A stretch of DNA of 64,000 bases from an uncultured Psychroserpens sp. (GTDB lineage Bacteria > Bacteroidota > Bacteroidia > Flavobacteriales > Flavobacteriaceae), in assembly GCF_947492715.1 (NCBI RefSeq), contig NZ_CANLNS010000008.1, positions 62,001 to 126,000 of the forward strand. Reading direction: 5' to 3'. The notes beneath the pieces were generated by a model. The model was not told where the DNA came from, ran no database searches, and was given only the letters and a program-made list of their open reading frames with translations. Both the position numbers and the translations under genes were made by a program. Shown here piece by piece: positions 1 through 6,467 of the stretch (within the stretch, counting starts at the first letter, position 1; each line of letters opens with the position of its first letter).

Positions 1-184
1 CTTCTTTGATGTCTTTTACATCCATTTTATCGAAAGCAGGCACACCTTCGTATGGTCCAGTCCATTCTTGTAATAATAGATTGTCACTCATAAGTTTTTT
101 GTCTTCTGTTTTGGTGTCTTCTTTACAGCTAGCAAAGAGAATTAAACTACATATAATCGTAGTTTTTAGGGATTTTGAAATCAT
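1..184 (-). CDS. M3-family metallopeptidase, N-terminal fragment (lipoprotein)
   Basis: The minus strand reads from an ATG at 184 off the left edge of the window with no stop, so only about 61 residues are visible. They begin MISKSLKTTIICSLILFASC, a lipoprotein signal with a lipobox-like FASC. The mature start contains LLQEWTGPYEGVPAFDKM, which resembles the opening of Bacteroidetes peptidyl-dipeptidase Dcp and other M3 peptidases (NPxxxxWxxPxGxPPFDKI). The HEXXH active site would lie outside the window. The product would be an outer-membrane- or periplasm-anchored oligopeptidase. The family call rests on this short N-terminal match and is moderately sure; that this is a lipoprotein gene start is firmer. 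Confidence 0.6.
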   Translation of the reverse strand, partial: MISKSLKTTIICSLILFASCKEDTKTEDKKLMSDNLLLQEWTGPYEGVPAFDKMDVKDIKE

Positions 185-282
185 TAGAAATTTGTATTGG
201 TTTTAAGTCTTTGAAGTTACTCAAAAATGACGACCTAAATCGTTGTAAATGTGTTAAAATCGAATCTAAAAAAACCGAAGGC

Positions 283-990
283 TTAGTTTAGTAATTCGAC
301 ACGCCTTATGTATACGTTTTTAAGAGGCCAATCAGAATTATCAGTATCTACATTGGCAATTCTATCGGCAACATCTAGTCCGCTTATCACTTTTCCAAAG
401 ATCGTATAATCACCATCCAATTGATATACATCTCTTAATGTAATAAAGAATTCATATGGAGAAGCCAGTTTATAAGGGTTATCAATGTCACTACTTGGCA
501 TAGATATGACACCTCTATCATGGCGAAATCCTCTTTTGGTATCTGTAGGCAACAGGTATTTGCCAATAAAGCGTCGTTTACGCATAACATCTCTGTCATC
601 TGTGCTGCCACCTTGAATGATATAGTTTTCAATGACACGATAAAATTGAGTGTTATCGAAATAGCCTTTTTTTGTGAGGTAGATAAAATTGGCGCGATGA
701 AATTTCGTTTCATTAAATAATAAGATATCAATGTTTCCATAATCGGTTACGATACGCACTTTATTTTCTTTATTTTCCTTTTCATACTGAAGAAAAAACT
801 CCATGGTGTTGTCTTTGGTTAACAAGAACTCTTCGGTTGTGTCTTCGGAAATGGTATCTGTTTGTTCTGTATGACGTTCTATTTTGACCTCTGTAGAATC
901 TATTGTTTTTACAGACGATTTATTTTGAGATTGTTTATCTTCACAATTGAAAATTAGTATAGAACATAAGCTTAATACAAAAAACCTCAT
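283..990 (-). CDS. Cyclophilin-type peptidyl-prolyl isomerase, lipoprotein
   Basis: A protein of about 235 residues that should catalyse cis-trans isomerisation of X-Pro bonds in secreted proteins. The reading frame is open further upstream, but the start is placed at 990 because MRFFVLSLCSILIFNC is a lipoprotein signal (lipobox IFNC). A Ser/Thr/Glu-rich linker follows, then a cyclophilin core with NFIYLTKKGYFDNTQFYRVI, IIQGG and, near the end, GDYTIFGKVISGLDVADRI. The core has a charged insert before RGVISM. The product probably sits in the periplasm or at the inner face of the outer membrane. Its start is only 7 bp from the divergent Nudix gene, so its promoter must lie inside that gene; a TATTTTTG -7-like box is at 1029-1036 on this strand. 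Confidence 0.85.
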   Translation of the reverse strand: MRFFVLSLCSILIFNCEDKQSQNKSSVKTIDSTEVKIERHTEQTDTISEDTTEEFLLTKDNTMEFFLQYEKENKENKVRIVTDYGNIDILLFNETKFHRANFIYLTKKGYFDNTQFYRVIENYIIQGGSTDDRDVMRKRRFIGKYLLPTDTKRGFRHDRGVISMPSSDIDNPYKLASPYEFFITLRDVYQLDGDYTIFGKVISGLDVADRIANVDTDNSDWPLKNVYIRRVELLN

Positions 991-997
991 AAGGGAA

Positions 998-1636
998 ATG
1001 AATTTTGAAACGTTTATAAAATCGGTATCAAAAATAAAAAATCTAAATCTTCCAGGCGAAGACTCGCAATTTAAATTGTCGCCACCATTTAGGGGGAATT
1101 TGGTTAATGAGAATAGAGAAAAAATGAAGCACGCCAAGAAAGCTGGCGTTATGGCTTTGTTTTACCCTAAACATAAAGATACTTTTTTAATTCTGATTTT
1201 AAGGAAAACCTATAAAGGAGTGCATTCGGCACAGGTAGGTTTCCCAGGTGGTCGGTTTGAAGAAGAAGATGTCAACCTTCAAAACACGGCTTTACGGGAA
1301 ACATACGAAGAAGTTGGTGTTGAAATGGATACTGTTGAGGTTTTAAAGCCAATGACATCATTATATATTCCACCAAGTAATTTTATAGTGGCTCCTTTTT
1401 TAGCGGTAACAAATGAAACACCAAGTTTTATAAAACAAGATGATGAGGTTGAAGATTTGATTGAAGTTAAACTCATTGATTTACTAGATGATAGAAATGT
1501 TTCTGATGTTAGAGTAATGACCTCTTATCAAGTAGAGTTAGAAGTTCCTGCTTTTATACTTAACGGTCATGTGGTTTGGGGAGCAACTGCCATGATGCTA
1601 AGTGAACTAAAAGACTTGTTAAAAAAAGCCCTTTAA
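998..1636 (+). CDS. Nudix hydrolase, CoA pyrophosphatase type
   Basis: A 212-residue cytoplasmic hydrolase of the CoA-pyrophosphatase (NudL-like) type, which splits CoA or acyl-CoA into phosphopantetheine and 3',5'-ADP. The Nudix box is visible as GGRFEEEDVN followed by ALRETYEEVGV (G-x5-E-x7-REUxEExGU). It is preceded by LILRKTYKGVHSAQVGFPGG, which matches the UPF0035 signature of CoA-specific members. ATG 998 is preferred to an upstream in-frame start at 947, because the latter would overlap the coding start of the divergent cyclophilin. The acyltransferase gene begins 47 bp downstream on the same strand, suggesting a lipid/CoA pair. Substrate assignment is by family only. Confidence 0.85.
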   Translation: MNFETFIKSVSKIKNLNLPGEDSQFKLSPPFRGNLVNENREKMKHAKKAGVMALFYPKHKDTFLILILRKTYKGVHSAQVGFPGGRFEEEDVNLQNTALRETYEEVGVEMDTVEVLKPMTSLYIPPSNFIVAPFLAVTNETPSFIKQDDEVEDLIEVKLIDLLDDRNVSDVRVMTSYQVELEVPAFILNGHVVWGATAMMLSELKDLLKKAL

Positions 1637-1683
1637 TATTAGATTTTTGTAAGTTTGTCTTTCCGCTTAATACAAAACAATTA

Positions 1684-2481
1684 ATGGGATTATTTAAAAG
1701 AAACCCTTTTGGACATATACTTTTTGTAAAGAAATGGCTTATCAGAATCCTAGGTCTTCTTACACATCGAAGATTTAGAGGCTTTAACGAACTTCAAATA
1801 GAAGGTTCTGATATTATAAAAAATCTGCCAGATACTAATGTGCTTTTTATATCTAACCATCAAACTTATTTTGCCGATGTGATTGCTATGTTTCACGTGT
1901 TTAATGCAAGTTTAAGTGGTCGATTAGATAATATTAAAAATGTTGGTTATCTCTGGAATCCTAAATTAAATATGTACTATGTTGCGGCAAAGGAGACCAT
2001 GAAATCGGGGTTAATCCCGAAAATATTTGCTTATACAGGTTCTATTAGTATTGAGCGTACTTGGCGTTCTAAAGGACAAAATATTAATCGCCAAGTGAAA
2101 ATGAGTGATATTACAAGTATAAAAAAGGCATTAGATGATGGTTGGGTGGTTACATTTCCGCAAGGAACAACAACACCATTTAAGCCTATTAGAAAAGGAA
2201 CAGCTCATATTATTAAGCAATATAAACCTATTGTTGTACCTATCGTTATTGACGGTTTTAGACGTTCTTTTGATAAAAAAGGGTTACGTGTTAAGAAGAA
2301 AAATGTATATCAATCTTTTGAGGTTAAAGAACCTTTAGATATTGATTATGACAACGAATCTATTGCTGAAATCGTTGAAAAAATAGAATTCGCCATCGAA
2401 CAGCATCCTTCATTTTTAAAGGTTATTCCGCAAGAAGTTTTAGAAGAAAAAGAGCGCTTGAATAAACTTAGAGATTGGTAA
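1684..2481 (+). CDS. PlsC-like 1-acylglycerol-3-phosphate acyltransferase
   Basis: A 265-residue membrane-associated acyltransferase that would transfer an acyl group to a lysophospholipid or similar acceptor. The catalytic block is NHQTYFAD at residues 58-65 and the glycerophosphate block is FPQGTTT at 158-164, followed by the conserved GTAHI. Both motifs differ from the usual ones: the catalytic His and Asp are separated by five residues (HX5D) instead of four, and FPEGTRS has become FPQGTTT. It therefore may use an acceptor other than glycerol phosphate. The gene lies 47 bp after the Nudix CoA pyrophosphatase and ends immediately against a convergent gene, with no room for a terminator. 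Confidence 0.75.
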   Translation: MGLFKRNPFGHILFVKKWLIRILGLLTHRRFRGFNELQIEGSDIIKNLPDTNVLFISNHQTYFADVIAMFHVFNASLSGRLDNIKNVGYLWNPKLNMYYVAAKETMKSGLIPKIFAYTGSISIERTWRSKGQNINRQVKMSDITSIKKALDDGWVVTFPQGTTTPFKPIRKGTAHIIKQYKPIVVPIVIDGFRRSFDKKGLRVKKKNVYQSFEVKEPLDIDYDNESIAEIVEKIEFAIEQHPSFLKVIPQEVLEEKERLNKLRDW

Positions 2482-2970
2482 TTAATGTTTTGGGGAGACA
2501 TCTTCTTTATGTTGCTCTCCACTTGCTTTCGTTTTAGCATGAGTTTTGCTTACGGCATCAAATAAAAATATCAAACCTAAAAACAGGAAAAACTTAGACC
2601 AGTCAAAACTTAGTGATAATACAATAAACAGAACCCCTATACAAAACATTGTATCTGAATTATCTGTTTGCTCTGTAGGAGATGATTTTCCTTTAATTTC
2701 GTTGTAAAGCGTTATAATTTTAGTCGCTACTAACGCTCCATTTTGAAACAAGTTTACAGTAATATTGCCATGTAACAAATGCTGTTTAGATTCTAAATGA
2801 AATGTTTGAAGTGTTCCATCAATATTTAAATTAAAGCTATGTACTCGTTTTCTAAGGGATAGTTTTTTTGAAATGCTCTGTCTGTCGAGTAATACAGTTT
2901 CAATCCCTAACCAATTTATACGATATGTAATAATATGATGTCCAACATTAAAGTCAATATGATTTATCAT
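2482..2970 (-). CDS. Unknown protein with C-terminal membrane segment, sigma-factor operon
   Basis: A 162-residue protein that I do not recognise. Residues 1-85 look beta-rich and soluble, with a duplicated pattern (HHIITYRINWLGIETVLLDR, then HLLHGNITVNLFQNGALV). A hydrophobic hairpin follows at about 108-140 (MFCIGVLFIVLSLSF, FFLFLGLIFLFDAV), and the tail is polar and charged. The ATG overlaps the stop of the preceding gene (TAATG), so the two are translationally coupled in an operon headed by an ECF sigma factor. No function is claimed. A role in sensing or in restraining the sigma factor is only a positional guess. Confidence 0.7.
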   Translation of the reverse strand: MINHIDFNVGHHIITYRINWLGIETVLLDRQSISKKLSLRKRVHSFNLNIDGTLQTFHLESKQHLLHGNITVNLFQNGALVATKIITLYNEIKGKSSPTEQTDNSDTMFCIGVLFIVLSLSFDWSKFFLFLGLIFLFDAVSKTHAKTKASGEQHKEDVSPKH

Positions 2971-3611
2971 TAGACTTCAAGTTTCTTGAGTTCTCTATAG
3001 TTTCTATTAAGACTGCGTAGTAGAAGTCCATAAATTAACCAATAGAAAAGGAGTAATATACCTACGGCAATCACCAATGCTATAAGTGTTACTAGCGCAA
3101 CTCCGAGGTAATATTTTAAAATGTCACCATTGGCTTCTGCCGCTTCGATAAGTGCTTTTGTAGATTCATCATGACTCAAAGCATATGGCATCATATAGGC
3201 AACACCAATAACTAAGACGGCAAGATTAAAACCAACATATTGTTTTACAGTACGTCTGGTTTTTAAAATGTTTTCCATTAAAGTTTTAGCATTATCTGTG
3301 GTGTTGATTGTTTTATAGTTCATGTAGAATCTGTAGAAAAAATAGGCAAGAATGGCATAAGAAATTATGCTAAGTATAATAAAGCCTGTAGCACTTTGTA
3401 AACCTTCGAATTCTTTATTCATGCCAGAGGCTTTTAATCCAATGGCCATAAATAACCAAAATACAAATTCTAGTATACTTATAATGAATATCCATTTTAC
3501 TATGGAAGACGATTTTTGAAGAATCATCTTGTAAATCTCATTATAAGTTAATTTTGGGTATGCAGATTCTTGTTTCTGCCAATCCTTTTTTAGTAAATCT
3601 AATTCATCCAT
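2970..3611 (-). CDS. Multi-pass membrane protein, possible sigma-factor regulator
   Basis: A 213-residue integral membrane protein. A cytoplasmic N terminus (MDELDLLKKDWQKQ, containing the DLLKKDW pattern common in Bacteroidetes proteins encoded next to ECF sigma factors) precedes four hydrophobic segments near 38-60, 75-95, 123-145 and 165-195. The tail is basic. It lies 4 bp after the ECF sigma gene and is coupled to the next gene. Homologues are often labelled beta-carotene monooxygenase in databases, but I see no support for that here. A membrane anti-sigma function fits the position but is unproven: there is no recognisable anti-sigma zinc motif. Confidence 0.7.
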   Translation of the reverse strand: MDELDLLKKDWQKQESAYPKLTYNEIYKMILQKSSSIVKWIFIISILEFVFWLFMAIGLKASGMNKEFEGLQSATGFIILSIISYAILAYFFYRFYMNYKTINTTDNAKTLMENILKTRRTVKQYVGFNLAVLVIGVAYMMPYALSHDESTKALIEAAEANGDILKYYLGVALVTLIALVIAVGILLLFYWLIYGLLLRSLNRNYRELKKLEV

Positions 3612-3615
3612 AGTG

Positions 3616-4110
3616 TTACGGATTTAATATTGTTCTTAATTTTTTCTTTACCCTATTCATTTTCACACGAGCATTAACTTCACTAATACCTAGGGTGTCG
3701 CTTATTTCACCATAATTTTTGTCTTCCAAGTACAAAAACACTAAAGCCTTTTCAATGTCATTTAATTGATGCACTGCTTTATATAATAATTTGAGTTGTT
3801 GTTCTTCGGTATCATCATAATCTTCCGATTTGATTTTAAAAGAAACCGACTCAAATTCTTGTGTTGTAATGCTACGTTTAGATTTCCTATAGAGCGTAAT
3901 TGCAGTGTTTAATCCTACGCGATACATCCATGTACTAAACTTGGCATCACCACGAAACTTGGGATATGCTTTCCACAATTGTATAGTAATCTCTTGAAAC
4001 AAATCATTATGCGCATCTTGATTATTGGTATATAATCGACATACTTTGTGCACAATGTTTTGATGCTTTTCAAGCAATTCAACAAAACTATGTTCTAGTT
4101 CTTTATCCAA
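3616..4110 (-). CDS. ECF RNA polymerase sigma factor
   Basis: A 164-residue sigma-70-family ECF factor. Region 2 is at about residues 10-75 (DLFQEITIQLWKAYPKFRGD, FSTWMYRVGLNTAI). A short acidic linker leads to region 4 at about 105-160 (LNDIEKALVFLYLEDKNYGEISDTLGISE, then VKMNRVKKKLR), which contains the helix-turn-helix that reads the -35 element. It should direct RNA polymerase to a small regulon, often including its own operon. The two genes downstream are the candidate signalling partners. A TATTTTTG box at 4182-4189 on this strand may be its -7 element, back-to-back with the ndh promoter. Confidence 0.9.
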   Translation of the reverse strand: MDKELEHSFVELLEKHQNIVHKVCRLYTNNQDAHNDLFQEITIQLWKAYPKFRGDAKFSTWMYRVGLNTAITLYRKSKRSITTQEFESVSFKIKSEDYDDTEEQQLKLLYKAVHQLNDIEKALVFLYLEDKNYGEISDTLGISEVNARVKMNRVKKKLRTILNP

Positions 4111-4192
4111 ATTATTGATCAGTTAGTTGTCTATAAGTAGTCTTAAAATTTAATTTGTTACAGCTGTGTTAAACATTAATTCAAAAATAAAC

Positions 4193-4219
4193 TTTTCACG
4201 TACTTATATCGTATCTTTG
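4193..4219 (+). promoter_or_regulatory. Predicted ndh promoter
   Basis: TATCTTTG at 4212-4219 matches the Bacteroidetes -7 consensus TAnnTTTG, with a weaker TTTTC at 4193-4197 about 19 bp upstream in the -33 position. The start codon of ndh follows 28 bp after the -7 box. Assignment is by consensus only. Confidence 0.5.
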
Positions 4220-4225
4220 TACGTG
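4197..4225. promoter_or_regulatory. Inverted repeat around the ndh -7 element
   Basis: CACGTAC at 4197-4203 and GTACGTG at 4219-4225 form a perfect 7-bp inverted repeat with a 15-bp spacer that encloses the predicted -7 box of ndh. A dyad placed there could be a repressor operator. No matching regulator is identified in the window. Confidence 0.4.
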
Positions 4226-4246
4226 TTATTTTAAGTCATATTTCAT

Positions 4247-5518
4247 ATGAATATTCCACACTCAGATCTACCTCGTATTGTCATTATTGGCGGAGGTTTT
4301 GCAGGAGTAAATTTAGCAAAATCCCTTGCAAACAAAGACGTTCAAGTCGTACTAATAGATAAACATAATTATCATACGTTTCAACCTTTATTATATCAAG
4401 TGTCGAGTTCTGGATTAGAACCAGATTCGATTGCTTATCCTTTGAGGAAAATTATAAAAAGACATAAAAATTCATTTTTTAGATTGGCAGAAGTGCAGCA
4501 GATTCATAATGATAAAAATGAAATTCAAACAAGTATTGGAAACCTTCGTTATGATTATTTGGTAATAGCAACTGGTACCAAAACCAATTTCTTTGGAAAT
4601 AGTGCTATTGAAGCCAATAGTATGCCAATGAAAAATGTACCACAAGCGCTCAACATTAGAAGTTTGATTTTGCAAAATTTAGAAAAGGCGGCTATCGCAA
4701 ATACAAAAGACGATAGGAATGCATTTTTAAACTTTGTTATTGTTGGCGGAGGGCCAACAGGTGTGGAACTAGCAGGTGCTATAGCTGAACTTAAAAATCA
4801 TATTCTTCCAAGAGACTATAGAGACTTAAACAGCGAAGATATGCAAATTCATTTGTTGGAAGGTGCTAATAGAGTGTTACCTCCAATGAGCGAGCACGCT
4901 TCAAAAAAATCTGAAACCTTTTTAAAAAGTTTAGGGGTTAATGTGCATACCAACACGTTTGTTAAAGATTACGATGGAAAAATAGTTACAACTAATTCTA
5001 GTTTGGTGTTGCATAGTGAAACTTTAATTTGGGCTGCAGGTGTTACGGGAGCTCCAATTAATGGATTAAACGCGTCGGCAATGATAGAAAGAGCAAATCG
5101 CTATAAGGTTAATCGTTTTAATCAGGTTGAAGGTTATGAACGTATTTTTGCCTTAGGGGATATTGCTTCCATGGCTACAGAACATTATCCAAACGGGCAT
5201 CCTCAAGTGGCACAGCCAGCTATTCAACAAGGGAAACTTCTGGGGAAAAACCTTCTTAATTTAATACGTAATAAACCCTTAAAATCGTTCGTCTATAATG
5301 ATAAAGGTTCTATGGCAACAATTGGTAGAAATAAAGCTGTGGTAGATCTTAAACATTTCAAATTTGGAGGTTTTTTTGCATGGTTTGTATGGATGTTTAT
5401 ACATTTAATGTCCTTGGTAGGTTTTAGAAATCGTGTTATCGTTTTTTTTAATTGGACTTACAATTACATTAATTTTGATAAAGCTGCAAGATTAATTATA
5501 CGCCCTTTTAAAAAGTAA
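4247..5518 (+). CDS. ndh: Type II NADH dehydrogenase (NADH:quinone oxidoreductase)
   Basis: A 423-residue single-subunit flavoprotein that passes electrons from NADH to the quinone pool without pumping protons. The FAD-binding Rossmann motif IVIIGGGFAG is at residues 11-20 and the NADH-binding GGGPTGVELAG lies at about 167-177. The second FAD contact FALGDIA is near residue 303. The C terminus has hydrophobic and amphipathic stretches (FFAWFVWMFIHLMSLVGF), typical of the membrane-anchoring region of NDH-2. The length fits the family. The gene stands alone, with its own promoter and flanked by divergent and convergent genes. Confidence 0.92.
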   Translation: MNIPHSDLPRIVIIGGGFAGVNLAKSLANKDVQVVLIDKHNYHTFQPLLYQVSSSGLEPDSIAYPLRKIIKRHKNSFFRLAEVQQIHNDKNEIQTSIGNLRYDYLVIATGTKTNFFGNSAIEANSMPMKNVPQALNIRSLILQNLEKAAIANTKDDRNAFLNFVIVGGGPTGVELAGAIAELKNHILPRDYRDLNSEDMQIHLLEGANRVLPPMSEHASKKSETFLKSLGVNVHTNTFVKDYDGKIVTTNSSLVLHSETLIWAAGVTGAPINGLNASAMIERANRYKVNRFNQVEGYERIFALGDIASMATEHYPNGHPQVAQPAIQQGKLLGKNLLNLIRNKPLKSFVYNDKGSMATIGRNKAVVDLKHFKFGGFFAWFVWMFIHLMSLVGFRNRVIVFFNWTYNYINFDKAARLIIRPFKK

Positions 5519-5524
5519 TGCCTT

Positions 5525-5655
5525 GGGCGTTACCAACCTTTGTAATGGCAAAGGTCGGTCAGGCTATACACTATATCTTTTTACGTGTTCATGTTTTGCG
5601 TTGGCTTAGAGGATTTAAGCTGTCGTAAAAAGGATGCCGTTTCTATCCTTAACGC
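5525..5655. repeat. REP-like palindromic intergenic element
   Basis: A 131-bp element fills the ndh-YhhN intergenic region. Its ends are inverted: GCGTTA at 5527-5532 and TAACGC at 5650-5655. Inside are a perfect hairpin, ACCTTTG (5536-5542) with CAAAGGT (5549-5555), and a long-range pair, ATCTTTTTACG (5575-5585) with CGTAAAAAGGAT (5624-5635). The right end supplies the stop codon of the YhhN gene. From memory, similar GGGCGTTACC...AAAAAGGAT...TAACGC sequences are dispersed in Flavobacteriaceae genomes; I see only one copy here. A transcription terminator role for the two convergent genes is also possible. Confidence 0.55.
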
Positions 5656-6329
5656 GAGGTTTTGGCTAATTTTAGAACCCCCAGAACAATTAAATACTGA
5701 GCAATCGCATAGGTAATCATAATACTAAAATTAGCATGTGTTAAGGGCGAATAAAATTTGTTTAGAGCAAGAATGCTATCAGATAGCATAAAAAATAACG
5801 CCCCTAAAAATACCAGAATAAAACTTAGTTTGTTTACACGCCCACGCCTTAAAAAAGCAGCTGTCGACATACTTAAAATCACCAACATATAAATAATAAC
5901 AGGAATGAGCATATCGTTCAACCCATCTTTCAGAAAGTAGAATAACATAGTTGCGTAGAGCAATAAAATTATAATAAAACCAAAAGGTTTTATGGTTTTA
6001 TTTCGATGTTTTAAAAAGGCAAAAACATACATAATATGAGCTATTAAAAAAGCAACTAACCCAAACAAAAAGTAGTTAGGTGATTGGTCTACAAACATGA
6101 GAAGAATATCACCTGCCAGCGAACCTACTAAGGCCAAACCTACAAAACTTCTAAGTTTCGACTCTATGTGTTTACTCTTCATCCAAAAGAATACTAATAG
6201 CGATATAACAATAGCAGGCTTACTAATGTAATGCCATGAACTGTAGTTTTGAGAGGTGCCTGTTATTAATTCGATAATAACAATAGTGCAAAAAATAAGA
6301 CTAAAGATTTTTTCAGACTTTGAAAGCAT
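5649..6329 (-). CDS. YhhN-family membrane protein (lysoplasmalogenase-like)
   Basis: A polytopic membrane protein of 226 residues from the preferred start at 6329 (MLSKSEKIF); the frame is open upstream to 6383. About eight hydrophobic segments cover almost the whole length. The pattern with GLALVGSLAGDILLMF and a later GALFFMLSDSILA matches the YhhN/TMEM86 family, whose characterised members hydrolyse the vinyl-ether bond of lysoplasmalogens. The acidic residues in GDxLL and SDSxLA are the likely catalytic ones. The start choice is supported by a TATTTTTG -7-like box at 6350-6357 on this strand. Actual substrate in this organism is unknown. Confidence 0.8.
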   Translation of the reverse strand: MLSKSEKIFSLIFCTIVIIELITGTSQNYSSWHYISKPAIVISLLVFFWMKSKHIESKLRSFVGLALVGSLAGDILLMFVDQSPNYFLFGLVAFLIAHIMYVFAFLKHRNKTIKPFGFIIILLLYATMLFYFLKDGLNDMLIPVIIYMLVILSMSTAAFLRRGRVNKLSFILVFLGALFFMLSDSILALNKFYSPLTHANFSIMITYAIAQYLIVLGVLKLAKTSR

Positions 6330-6349
6330 AGTATAAAATGATTGTTTAT

Positions 6350-6357
6350 CAAAAATA
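6350..6357 (-). promoter_or_regulatory. Predicted -7 element for the YhhN gene
   Basis: TATTTTTG on the minus strand fits TAnnTTTG and would start transcription about 14 nt before the chosen ATG at 6329. No clear -33 partner at the usual spacing was found. Confidence 0.35.
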
Positions 6358-6467
6358 TGCAATTCAGTAATGATTTTTAACAATTCGGTTAAATAGAATT
6401 TTTAATACTAGACTTCTTTTAGACTTTTGACCCATCAATCAAAACGAACAATTAAAACCATCAACCA

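Noticed and set aside
6-206. 66-residue plus-strand ORF at the left edge
   Set aside because: It is the shadow of the minus-strand M3 peptidase N terminus, which has a lipoprotein signal and a family-like sequence; the plus-strand product has no such features.
435-740. 101-residue minus-strand ORF inside the cyclophilin gene
   Set aside because: Overlaps the cyclophilin coding sequence in another frame and has no recognisable domain or start context.
2970-3611. Beta-carotene 15,15'-monooxygenase
   Set aside because: This label circulates for similar flavobacterial proteins, but the sequence is a four-helix membrane protein without the His ligands of carotenoid oxygenases.
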